DNA from: an uncultured Ignavibacteriales bacterium
Lineage (GTDB): Bacteria > Bacteroidota > Ignavibacteria > Ignavibacteriales > Ignavibacteriaceae
Assembly (NCBI GenBank): GCA_903915485.1
Contig: CAIWTC010000378.1
Span: forward strand, 1-5,578
Direction: 5' to 3'
DNA: 5,578 bases
How positions within the stretch are numbered: the stretch's first letter is position 1; the number at the start of each line of letters is the position of its first letter. Positions 1 to 5,578 of this stretch are shown in pieces. The notes under the pieces are model-generated. The model ran no database searches, was not told the DNA's origin, and saw only the letters and a list, made by a program, of their open reading frames with translations. The translations under genes were made by a program, and so were the position numbers.

Positions 1-8
1 AATTACAG

Positions 9-1898
9 ATGTCCAATTCAAGTTCAAAATTTGAGTTTAAGGCAGAAATAAAAGAACTGTTGAACATTTTGGTTCACAGCCTTTATACAAGCAGAGAAAT
101 ATTTTTAAGAGAATTAATTTCTAATGCGTCTGATGCGCTGGATAAACTGCGGTTTGAGTCCATAAAAGGCACTACAGTATTTGAAAAAGATTCCCCACTG
201 GAAATTAAAATTAATTTCAATTCTGAAAATAATACACTTACAATTACAGATTCCGGTGTCGGAATGACTCAAGAAGAGTTAGTCAATAACATCGGAACAA
301 TTGCAAAATCAGGTTCTGTTGAGTTTCTTAAGAAAATTCAGGAAGACAAATCATCAGCAAACAATATCATTGGAAAATTCGGTGTAGGGTTTTATGCTGT
401 ATTTATGGTTGCCAAAGAAGTGGTGATAACGACTAAATCATATCTCGAAGAATCATCTGCAATTTCCTGGAAGTCAGACGGACTTGGAGAGTATGAAATT
501 TCTGAAATTTCAGAATACATGCCCCGCGGAACAAAAATTGAAATCTTTTTGAAAGATGACGCTAAAGAATTTTCCACTAAATACAAAGTTGAAGATACTA
601 TCAAGCGCCATTCAAATTTTATTTCATTCCCAATTTACTTAGAGAATGAAAAAATCAACACAGTGAGTGCACTGTGGGGCGAGCCAAAAAGTAAAATCAC
701 TAAAGAACAATATGAAGAATTTTATAAATTTCTTTCGTTTGATTCAGATGCCCCCGCAGATACAATTCACATTTCAGTTGATGCTCCGATTCAGTTCAAC
801 AGTCTCTTGTTTGTTCCAAAGAAAAACAATGACATGTTCGGTTTCAACCGCGATAATTATGGGCTTGACCTGTATGTAAGAAGAGTATTGATTCAACATA
901 AGAACAAAGAAGTGCTCCCTGAATACTTAGGGTTTGTAAAAGGAATTGTAGATTCTGAAGACTTACCGTTAAACATTTCGAGAGAAACACTTCAGGAGAA
1001 TGTAGTCTTTTCAAAAATTTCTAATTCTGTAACTTCCCAGGTGCTTTCATATTTACTTAAGAAAGCAAAAGATGAACCAGAAGCATTTGCTGAGTTCTGG
1101 AATGAGCATGGTAAAATTTTCAAACTCGGTTACGGCGATTATGCTAATCAGGAAAAATATCTTTCACTGTTGAGATTCAATTCCAGCCTAGATGAAGATG
1201 AAAAAGGATTGACATCATTAGAAAAGTATGTCGAGAATATGAAAGGTGCTCAGAAAGATATTTACTACATATACGGAATTAACCGCAAAGCGACTGAGTC
1301 CGACCCGCTTTATGAAATTTTCAAATCAAAGGATATTCCTGTGTTCTTTGTCTATGACCCCGTTGATGAATTCGTTCTTAGCACAATCCGCAAGTATAAA
1401 GATTTCGAATTTCATTCAGTTGCAGAAAGTGATTTATCAAAAATCAACGAAATCAATGATGCACAAAGTGCTGAAGAAAAGAAAGAACTAAGCAAAGATG
1501 ACGAACAGCACTTCAGCAGTTTATTGTCAAAGGTAAAAGAATTGCTTGGTGATAAAGTTATTGATGTAGTTGAATCGAACCGCCTAAAGGAAAGCGCAGC
1601 AGTGCTTGTAAGCAGCAGCGATGGTTTCAATTCATTTTCAAAAATTCTAAGAATGAGCAATAAAAACTTAGGGCCGGAAAAGAAAATTCTGGAAATAAAC
1701 AAAAACAGCTCACTCGTCAGGAACCTTTTGGAAATTTTCAAGAACAACAGCAGCGATGAATTTCTGCAGAATATGGTAACTCAGATATTTGAAGTTGCAC
1801 AGTTGACTGACGGCGACCTGCTTGATGTTCATGCTTTATCAAAGCGGTTGTCTTCATATTTTGAGGAATCAAGCGGTTGGTATTTGAATAAGAAGTAA
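9..1898 (+). CDS. htpG: Molecular chaperone HtpG (bacterial Hsp90)
   Basis: This is the ATP-dependent cytosolic chaperone Hsp90, which acts as a homodimer in late folding and stress protection of client proteins. Its 629 residues match the usual bacterial length (E. coli about 624), so it looks complete. The N-terminal GHKL ATPase domain (about 1-215) has the RELISNASDALDK motif with the expected catalytic Glu35 and Mg-binding Asn39, the nucleotide-binding DSGVGM at 81-86, GTIAKSGS at 96-103 and the lid glycines IGKFGVGFYA at 121-130. The middle domain (about 216-490) carries LNISRETLQEN at 321-331, whose Arg325 corresponds to the gamma-phosphate-sensing arginine. The rest is the dimerisation domain. 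There is no acidic linker and no MEEVD tail, as expected for a bacterial form. The ATG at 9 places the conserved FEFKAEIKELLNILVHSLY block at the normal distance from the N terminus. Only 8 upstream bases are present, so the ribosome binding site and promoter cannot be judged. Confidence 0.98.
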   Translation: MSNSSSKFEFKAEIKELLNILVHSLYTSREIFLRELISNASDALDKLRFESIKGTTVFEKDSPLEIKINFNSENNTLTITDSGVGMTQEELVNNIGTIAKSGSVEFLKKIQEDKSSANNIIGKFGVGFYAVFMVAKEVVITTKSYLEESSAISWKSDGLGEYEISEISEYMPRGTKIEIFLKDDAKEFSTKYKVEDTIKRHSNFISFPIYLENEKINTVSALWGEPKSKITKEQYEEFYKFLSFDSDAPADTIHISVDAPIQFNSLLFVPKKNNDMFGFNRDNYGLDLYVRRVLIQHKNKEVLPEYLGFVKGIVDSEDLPLNISRETLQENVVFSKISNSVTSQVLSYLLKKAKDEPEAFAEFWNEHGKIFKLGYGDYANQEKYLSLLRFNSSLDEDEKGLTSLEKYVENMKGAQKDIYYIYGINRKATESDPLYEIFKSKDIPVFFVYDPVDEFVLSTIRKYKDFEFHSVAESDLSKINEINDAQSAEEKKELSKDDEQHFSSLLSKVKELLGDKVIDVVESNRLKESAAVLVSSSDGFNSFSKILRMSNKNLGPEKKILEINKNSSLVRNLLEIFKNNSSDEFLQNMVTQIFEVAQLTDGDLLDVHALSKRLSSYFEESSGWYLNKK

Positions 1899-1921
1899 TC
1901 GAATATTTTGTATTATACTAT

Positions 1922-1957
1922 AAAAACCTGCCGTACTGATGTGCGGCAGGTTTTTTT
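1922..1957. terminator. Bidirectional intrinsic terminator between convergent genes
   Basis: The arms CCTGCCG (1927-1933) and CGGCAGG (1944-1950) are perfectly complementary. Pairing continues inward through a T-G wobble, A-T and C-G to a TGAT tetraloop at 1937-1940, giving a stem of about 10 bp. The stem is preceded by five A (1922-1926) and followed by seven T (1951-1957), so either strand reads as a GC-rich hairpin followed by a U-tract. It starts 24 bp after the htpG stop and its T-run ends 15 bp before the stop of the minus-strand gene, the right place to terminate both transcripts. The seven-T side serves htpG and the five-T side serves the propeller gene. Confidence 0.93.
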
Positions 1958-1971
1958 AATTATTTAGATTG

Positions 1972-4026
1972 TTATTTCAACAAAACAATTTTTCTTGATT
2001 CCATCCTACTTCCACTTGTTAATGTATAAAAGTAAACTCCACTTGATAGTCCCTTACCATCAAAATCAACAAAATAATTCCCCTTGTTTTTACTTTCATT
2101 TAGCAGTTCAGAGATTTTCCTGCCGAATGCATCAAATACATTTATGCTGACAAAACCCGGGACATCGATTTTGTATTCAATCCTTGTAACCGGATTGAAT
2201 GGATTAGGATAAGCATTTGAAAGTTGGAATGTTTGAATCAATTGTTTTTCGGTCGAGACAGGAGTTGAAGACTTAACACTTGAACTAATTATCATCGCAT
2301 TACCACAGGCCCAAACCATGCTGTCGTTTACTGCCGAAATAGATTCTATATTTGCAGTCTGATAATAACTGCTAACAGTCCACGATTGACCGTCATCAGT
2401 TGACTGTACCAAGGAGCCATTATATCCGCCGGCATACACTAAATTTTTTGAAGAATATTTAACTGTTAACAATCCCATTGTCGGCGGATTAGAAAGCAGT
2501 GTCCATGTTTCTCCTGCATCAGTTGTTTTATAAACAAGCGGAAAATCAATTGCCCCGCCCACGGCAAGTCCAGTTAAATTATCTTTGAATGAGACTGCAT
2601 ATAACGCTCCCGAAACATCAAGTTTCTTAACCCAGGTTTCACCGCCGTCATTTGATTTGAGTATCATATTTTTCCCGACCGCTACGCCTGTTGATGAATT
2701 GATAAATGCTATACCTCGAAGTTCACTGCTGACTCCGCTATTCTTCGAAAACCATATATTGCCACCATCAGTTGTCTTAATTATAGTTCCTGACTCACCC
2801 ACAGCATAGCCTGTCACGGTGTCAACGAAGCACATGGAATATATCATTGATGTAGTCGGAAGAGTCAGGCTCTGCCAAGTTTCTCCACCGTCTAATGAAT
2901 GCACTGCGCTCGCGCCGAACGCAAACACCTTTTTTGGAGATACCATCAATATGGTTTTCAGCCATCCTGCAACTTCTGAACTTTTTATTACCCAGTCAGC
3001 ACCGCTGTTTGCAGTCTTCAATATCAGTCCATCTGCACCGCACGCTAATCCAACTTGATTGTTTGTGAAAGAAATGGAACTAATATAATTTGTCCACCCC
3101 GGATTTAAGTTTTTCCAATAACTGCCGTTATATTTATACATAGCACCGCTTGAACCACTTACTAAAACATCACCTAATGAAGAGATTGCAAGACCTCTTA
3201 AACTGATTGGAGCAGGTCCGGGCAAAGATGACCAGTTTGCACCCCCGTCAATTGTTTTCATAACTTGACCACTGCTGCCTATCACATAGCCAATATCATT
3301 ACTTGTAAAGGATATTTTCGATGCAGCGAAACTATAAACAAAGGGATTTGTCCAGTTCGCACCTCCATCAGTAGTTTTATACAACCCGGTAGCGGATGAA
3401 ACATATATAGCCGAACTTGATGGAATTGAAATTGAATTAAAGTTATCAGTAAATGGTATAGTTATTTTGTTAAACGACTGGCCGCCGTCTGCCGATTTGA
3501 ATATTGACTGACCAACCGCAAATATCACATTATTATTTAAGTACGCAACATCCGATAAATCAGGGAGCGTAGGAGTAACAGGTACTGACCAATTTGTTCC
3601 GCCGTTTGTTGAGCGTACAATCTTACTTGCACCAACAGCCAATATTAAATTTTGGTTTACCATTGTAAGAGCTTTGAAGTCTGTTGCTGCTGCTATTATA
3701 GTCTTAGTCCAAGTGTTCCCTGCATCGGTTGACTTAAGGAATAATCCGCCTGCACCGCTTGCAACAATAGTATTATCTGTATAAGAATCAACATCATAAA
3801 TATACCCGCACTTTTCAATAGGAAGGGACTCCCAAGAATCACCAACATCTTTGGAACGCAAAACTGTACTTCCATTACCGACAGCAAATAAAAGATTGGA
3901 ATTTACACACTTGATTGAAGAAAGCAGGTTCCCTGTAAATCGAGGGCTCTGCCATTTCCATTGGGCATTAGAAGAACTTGAATAGAAAAGAGAAATAAGT
4001 AACAAGAATTTCAACAGCGACTTCAT
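1972..4026 (-). CDS. Secreted Asp-box (YCF48/BNR/sortilin-like) beta-propeller protein with T9SS sorting tail
   Basis: This is a 684-residue exported protein with no visible catalytic motif. Residues 1-21 form a Sec signal peptide (KSLLKFLLLISLFY core, likely cut after SNA, leaving QWKWQ). Residues 22-583 are repeats of about 40 residues, each ending in an Asp-box-like (S/T)xDxGxxW: W65, W106, W146, F185, W225, W265, W304 (degenerate), W345, W384, W425, W465, W508 and W549. This is the pattern of YCF48/HCF136, BNR and sortilin-type propellers. Residues 602-684, starting LSNAYPNPFNP and ending SSGVYFYTL...RKIVLLK, match a type A T9SS sorting domain, so the protein is probably exported across the outer membrane and anchored or released there. 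YCF48 relatives assist photosystem assembly, but here the fold is probably a surface scaffold or binding module; that role is inferred. The ATG at 4026 gives a clean signal peptide. Upstream there is only a weak purine stretch (GTGAAAAG), not a good Shine-Dalgarno. It is convergent with htpG and divergent from the esterase gene. Confidence 0.93.
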   Translation of the reverse strand: MKSLLKFLLLISLFYSSSSNAQWKWQSPRFTGNLLSSIKCVNSNLLFAVGNGSTVLRSKDVGDSWESLPIEKCGYIYDVDSYTDNTIVASGAGGLFLKSTDAGNTWTKTIIAAATDFKALTMVNQNLILAVGASKIVRSTNGGTNWSVPVTPTLPDLSDVAYLNNNVIFAVGQSIFKSADGGQSFNKITIPFTDNFNSISIPSSSAIYVSSATGLYKTTDGGANWTNPFVYSFAASKISFTSNDIGYVIGSSGQVMKTIDGGANWSSLPGPAPISLRGLAISSLGDVLVSGSSGAMYKYNGSYWKNLNPGWTNYISSISFTNNQVGLACGADGLILKTANSGADWVIKSSEVAGWLKTILMVSPKKVFAFGASAVHSLDGGETWQSLTLPTTSMIYSMCFVDTVTGYAVGESGTIIKTTDGGNIWFSKNSGVSSELRGIAFINSSTGVAVGKNMILKSNDGGETWVKKLDVSGALYAVSFKDNLTGLAVGGAIDFPLVYKTTDAGETWTLLSNPPTMGLLTVKYSSKNLVYAGGYNGSLVQSTDDGQSWTVSSYYQTANIESISAVNDSMVWACGNAMIISSSVKSSTPVSTEKQLIQTFQLSNAYPNPFNPVTRIEYKIDVPGFVSINVFDAFGRKISELLNESKNKGNYFVDFDGKGLSSGVYFYTLTSGSRMESRKIVLLK
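1975..2223 (-). other. T9SS type A C-terminal sorting domain (part of the propeller protein)
   Basis: This stretch encodes residues 602-684. It opens with AYPNPFNPVTRIEYKI, continues with VSINVFDAFGRKISELL, then SSGVYFYTLTSG, and ends in a basic-hydrophobic RKIVLLK. This order of blocks is the hallmark of the Por secretion tail family (TIGR04183-type), which directs Sec-exported proteins through the type IX secretion system of Bacteroidota and related phyla. No T9SS machinery gene lies in the window. It is joined to the propeller by a Ser/Thr/Gln-rich linker at about 581-601. Confidence 0.9.
2278..3954 (-). repeat. Fourteen-unit coding repeat array, about 120 bp per unit
   Basis: Within the propeller gene, the conserved aromatic that ends each unit falls at residues 25, 65, 106, 146, 185, 225, 265, 304, 345, 384, 425, 465, 508 and 549, a step of 39 to 43 residues. 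Residue 25 lies in the QWKWQ start of the mature protein and is in phase with the series. The last unit (IESISAV...VWACGNAMIISSS, about 560-583) has its inner strands but no closing W, as expected if the N-terminal strand completes that blade. Most units are diverged at DNA level. The best pair I saw is 3232-3258 and 3352-3378, exactly 120 bp apart with about 22 of 27 bases identical. Confidence 0.82.
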
Positions 4027-4256
4027 AACTTTTCACTCGATATTAATTTTTGAAATTATTTGATGCTAAAATAGTAAAACTTATTCACTTTATTAAATTA
4101 CTTTTTATTAACTGTTATTTCTCAAATAATTAATTAAATAAATATGTAATTTTGAATGTTAATAAATTAGTGTTTTGAGATATCAATCCTCTAAGACTAA
4201 GATACGATGGACACAAATAACTAGAATAATTCATAACCCGTAAGAAGGATTTTTGT
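4027..4256. promoter_or_regulatory. AT-rich divergent intergenic region with promoters for both flanking genes
   Basis: These 230 bp separate the divergent starts of the propeller gene (minus) and the esterase gene (plus), so promoters for both are expected here. The 4060-4170 part is very rich in A and T. One plus-strand candidate is TAATTTTG at 4147-4154, which fits the Bacteroidota -7 consensus TAnnTTTG and would give a leader of roughly 95 nt before the esterase. No convincing TTTG-like -33 element lies at the expected distance, so the site is tentative. I found no good minus-strand match, no clear palindromic operator and no open reading frame with a plausible start. The region is confident as a promoter carrier; the exact site is not. 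Confidence 0.45.
4243..4249 (+). promoter_or_regulatory. Shine-Dalgarno sequence of the esterase gene
   Basis: AGAAGGA lies 7 nt upstream of the ATG at 4257, near-ideal spacing. It fixes the start and contrasts with the divergent propeller gene, which has only a weak purine stretch. Confidence 0.8.
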
Positions 4257-5120
4257 ATGAATAGCCCGCTCACAAAATCATTTTATAATATAGCAGTGTT
4301 CTTTTTGCTATTCCTTTCCCTATACGGGCGCGCCCTCAATGCCCAAGACCAAGTGGTTATTTACAAGAAATTCGACTCCCTTTCTCTAAAGCTTTACATA
4401 TTCAACCCTGAAGGACATAAGTCTTCGGATAAAACTCCGTGCATTGTTTTTTTTCACGGAGGCGGATGGAACAACGGACATCCGAAGTCATTTTTTAACC
4501 AAGCCAAGTATCTTGCTTCGCGCGGAATGGTTGCTATGTCTGCTCAATATCGTCTAAGAGATTCGAATGGCACTTCTCCAAAAGAATGCGTTACTGACGG
4601 TAAATCTGCTATAAGATGGGTGCGCGCACATGCTTCAGAACTCGGTATTAATCCCGATATGCTTGCTGCAGGTGGCGGTTCGGCAGGCGGACAAATTGCA
4701 GGTGCAGCAGCAACCTTAAAAGGTTATGATGAACCTTTTGAAGATAAGTCAGTCAATTCAAAACCAAATGCACTCGTTCTGTTCAATCCTGTTATCGATA
4801 ACGGCCCAACCGGTTATGGTTACAGTAAGACAAAAGATTATTGGGAAGGTTTTTCACCGATGCATAATATTGACAGCACTACCCCGCCCGCAATTTTTAT
4901 GGTCGGGACCAAAGATGACAAGGTTCCTGTGGAAACCTCACAGAAATTTAAGGAAACAATGAAAAAGTTCGGCAGGCGTTGTGACTTGATCTTATATGAG
5001 AATGAAGTTCATGCATTTTACAGCAAGAGTAAGTATAACGAAACAGTTTTTGAAATGGATAAATTTCTTTCTTCGCTTGGGTACCTGAGTGGTAAGCCCA
5101 CAATTAAAGTTACCAATTAA
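4257..5120 (+). CDS. Secreted alpha/beta-hydrolase, acetyl-esterase / BD-FAE-like
   Basis: This 287-residue serine hydrolase probably removes acetyl or other acyl groups from a carbohydrate. Residues 1-29 are a signal peptide (hydrophobic NIAVFFLLFLSLYG, likely cut after LNA), so it acts in the periplasm or outside. The oxyanion-hole motif HGGGW is at 67-71 and the nucleophile elbow GGGSAGG at 139-145, with Ser142 as nucleophile. GTKDDKVP at 217-224 supplies the acid, most likely Asp220, and EVHAF at 250-254 supplies His252. The HGGG plus GxSxGG pattern belongs to the hormone-sensitive-lipase-like and BD-FAE groups, whose characterised members include carbohydrate acetyl and feruloyl esterases. 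Length and triad are complete. The start is supported by AGAAGGA 7 nt upstream. It precedes the lyase gene by 35 bp with no terminator between them, suggesting co-transcription. The true substrate cannot be read from sequence; a peptidase or lipase role is less likely but open. Confidence 0.92.
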   Translation: MNSPLTKSFYNIAVFFLLFLSLYGRALNAQDQVVIYKKFDSLSLKLYIFNPEGHKSSDKTPCIVFFHGGGWNNGHPKSFFNQAKYLASRGMVAMSAQYRLRDSNGTSPKECVTDGKSAIRWVRAHASELGINPDMLAAGGGSAGGQIAGAAATLKGYDEPFEDKSVNSKPNALVLFNPVIDNGPTGYGYSKTKDYWEGFSPMHNIDSTTPPAIFMVGTKDDKVPVETSQKFKETMKKFGRRCDLILYENEVHAFYSKSKYNETVFEMDKFLSSLGYLSGKPTIKVTN

Positions 5121-5146
5121 TCATCTAATTCATGGCAAATTATATT

Positions 5147-5151
5147 AAGGA
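5147..5151 (+). promoter_or_regulatory. Shine-Dalgarno sequence of the lyase gene
   Basis: AAGGA ends 4 nt before the ATG at 5156, slightly close but workable. It supports this start, which also gives a proper signal peptide. The 35-bp gap before it holds no hairpin. Confidence 0.6.
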
Positions 5152-5155
5152 ATTT

Positions 5156-5578
5156 ATGCATTCTATCAGAACATCCTCAGGAATCTGCTTCATAACTTTA
5201 GCACTGTCTTTCTTGGCGCTTCAAACTTGTCCAGCACAGTCCTCCGAAATTCGTACAAATATTTTAAGGAAATCATCACTTGATTTTTTCAAGGATGCTT
5301 ATGTTCATGGCGAAAAGAAATCAAAGAAAATAATTTCTGATTTTCTCGCAGAAGCAGATGGACTATTGAAGTCAGCACCGCATTCTGTGATGGAAAAATC
5401 AATCATTCCTCCCAGCGGTGATAAACATGACTTCATGAGCATGGGCCCTTACTGGTGGCCTGACCCTTCAAAAAAAGACGGGCGGCCCTACATACGCCGA
5501 GACGGTGAACGGAATCCCGAATATTACCAAATACCTGACCAGGAATATTTTTCTACCTTAATGTATAACACACAAACC
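5156..5578 (+). CDS. Alginate-lyase-family polysaccharide lyase, N-terminal part (runs off window)
   Basis: The reading frame is open for 141 codons from the ATG to the last base of the window, so only the N terminus is seen. Residues 1-27 form a signal peptide (basic start, core ICFITLALSFLAL, probable cut after CPA). Cys25 in LQTC is not a good lipobox, so a soluble exported enzyme is more likely than a lipoprotein. Residues 32-80 look alpha-helical, as expected for an alpha/alpha-toroid lyase. The diagnostic block is HDFMSMGPYWWPDP at 91-104 followed by PYIRRDGERNPE at 111-122, typical of alginate-lyase superfamily proteins (PF05426-type). These cleave uronic-acid-containing polysaccharides by beta-elimination. 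The catalytic residues lie beyond the window, so activity and substrate (alginate, glucuronan or another uronate polymer) are unproven. It follows the esterase by 35 bp on the same strand and is probably in one operon with it. Confidence 0.9.
   Translation, partial: MHSIRTSSGICFITLALSFLALQTCPAQSSEIRTNILRKSSLDFFKDAYVHGEKKSKKIISDFLAEADGLLKSAPHSVMEKSIIPPSGDKHDFMSMGPYWWPDPSKKDGRPYIRRDGERNPEYYQIPDQEYFSTLMYNTQT

Noticed and set aside
1412..1747. A 111-codon open frame on the minus strand inside htpG
   Set aside because: It is fully antisense to a conserved chaperone gene. Its translation is a low-complexity Leu/Ser/Phe/Ile mix that mirrors the Lys/Glu/Asn-rich codons of htpG, and it resembles no known family.
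2585..3058. Two plus-strand open frames of 74 and 79 codons opposite the propeller gene
   Set aside because: They are antisense shadows of the repeated Asp-box codons. Their shared VSPPS-type segments are simply the complement of the repeat motif.
3696..3887. A 63-codon minus-strand frame overlapping the propeller gene
   Set aside because: It lies in another frame of a clearly coding gene, has no good start context and shows no recognisable domain.
1972..4026. Propeller protein considered as a sialidase because of its Asp-boxes
   Set aside because: Sialidases have few Asp-boxes plus an arginine triad and a conserved Tyr/Glu. Here the boxes recur every 40 residues with no such catalytic set, which fits YCF48/sortilin-like propellers better.
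4060..4170. AT-rich stretch considered as a possible replication origin, attachment site or CRISPR leader
   Set aside because: I found no DnaA boxes, no direct repeats with regular spacing and no integrase or cas gene nearby. An ordinary AT-rich divergent promoter region explains it.
4726..4962. A 78-codon plus-strand frame inside the esterase gene
   Set aside because: It is out of frame within an intact hydrolase whose catalytic Asp region spans the same bases, and it has no family resemblance.
5221..5240. Possible lipoprotein lipobox (LQTC) in the lyase signal peptide
   Set aside because: The residue before Cys is Thr rather than Gly, Ala or Ser, and a good signal peptidase I site (CPA before QSS) follows at once, so a soluble exported protein is more likely.

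Overview
The window is AT-rich bacterial DNA with three complete protein-coding genes and the first 141 codons of a fourth. The likely source is the Bacteroidota/Chlorobi/Ignavibacteria side of the tree. The main clue is a secreted protein ending in a type IX secretion (T9SS) sorting tail with the sequence YPNPFNP, a form especially common in Ignavibacteria-like lineages. This assignment is an inference; no taxonomic marker gene was checked.

Layout: (1) 9-1898, plus strand: htpG, the bacterial Hsp90 chaperone, intact and ordinary. (2) 1922-1957: a strong GC-rich hairpin flanked by an A-run and a T-run, placed to terminate the two convergent genes from both sides. (3) 1972-4026, minus strand: a 684-residue exported protein made of about 14 forty-residue Asp-box (BNR/YCF48/sortilin-like) repeats, best read as two seven-bladed beta-propellers, followed by a T9SS sorting tail. 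(4) 4027-4256: a very AT-rich divergent intergenic region that must hold the promoters for the genes on both sides. (5) 4257-5120, plus strand: a secreted alpha/beta-hydrolase of the acetyl-esterase/BD-FAE type with a complete catalytic triad. (6) 5156 to the window edge, plus strand: the N-terminal part of a secreted alginate-lyase-family (PF05426-type) protein, cut off by the window end.

The esterase and lyase genes are 35 bp apart, point the same way and both encode signal peptides. They look like the start of a polysaccharide-degradation operon in which an esterase strips acyl groups and a lyase cleaves uronic-acid-containing chains. The chaperone gene and the propeller gene have no evident functional link to it. 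I saw no tRNA, rRNA, CRISPR array, insertion sequence or integrase. Nothing here demands a new biological system; the most notable item is the regular 14-fold propeller architecture of the T9SS cargo protein.
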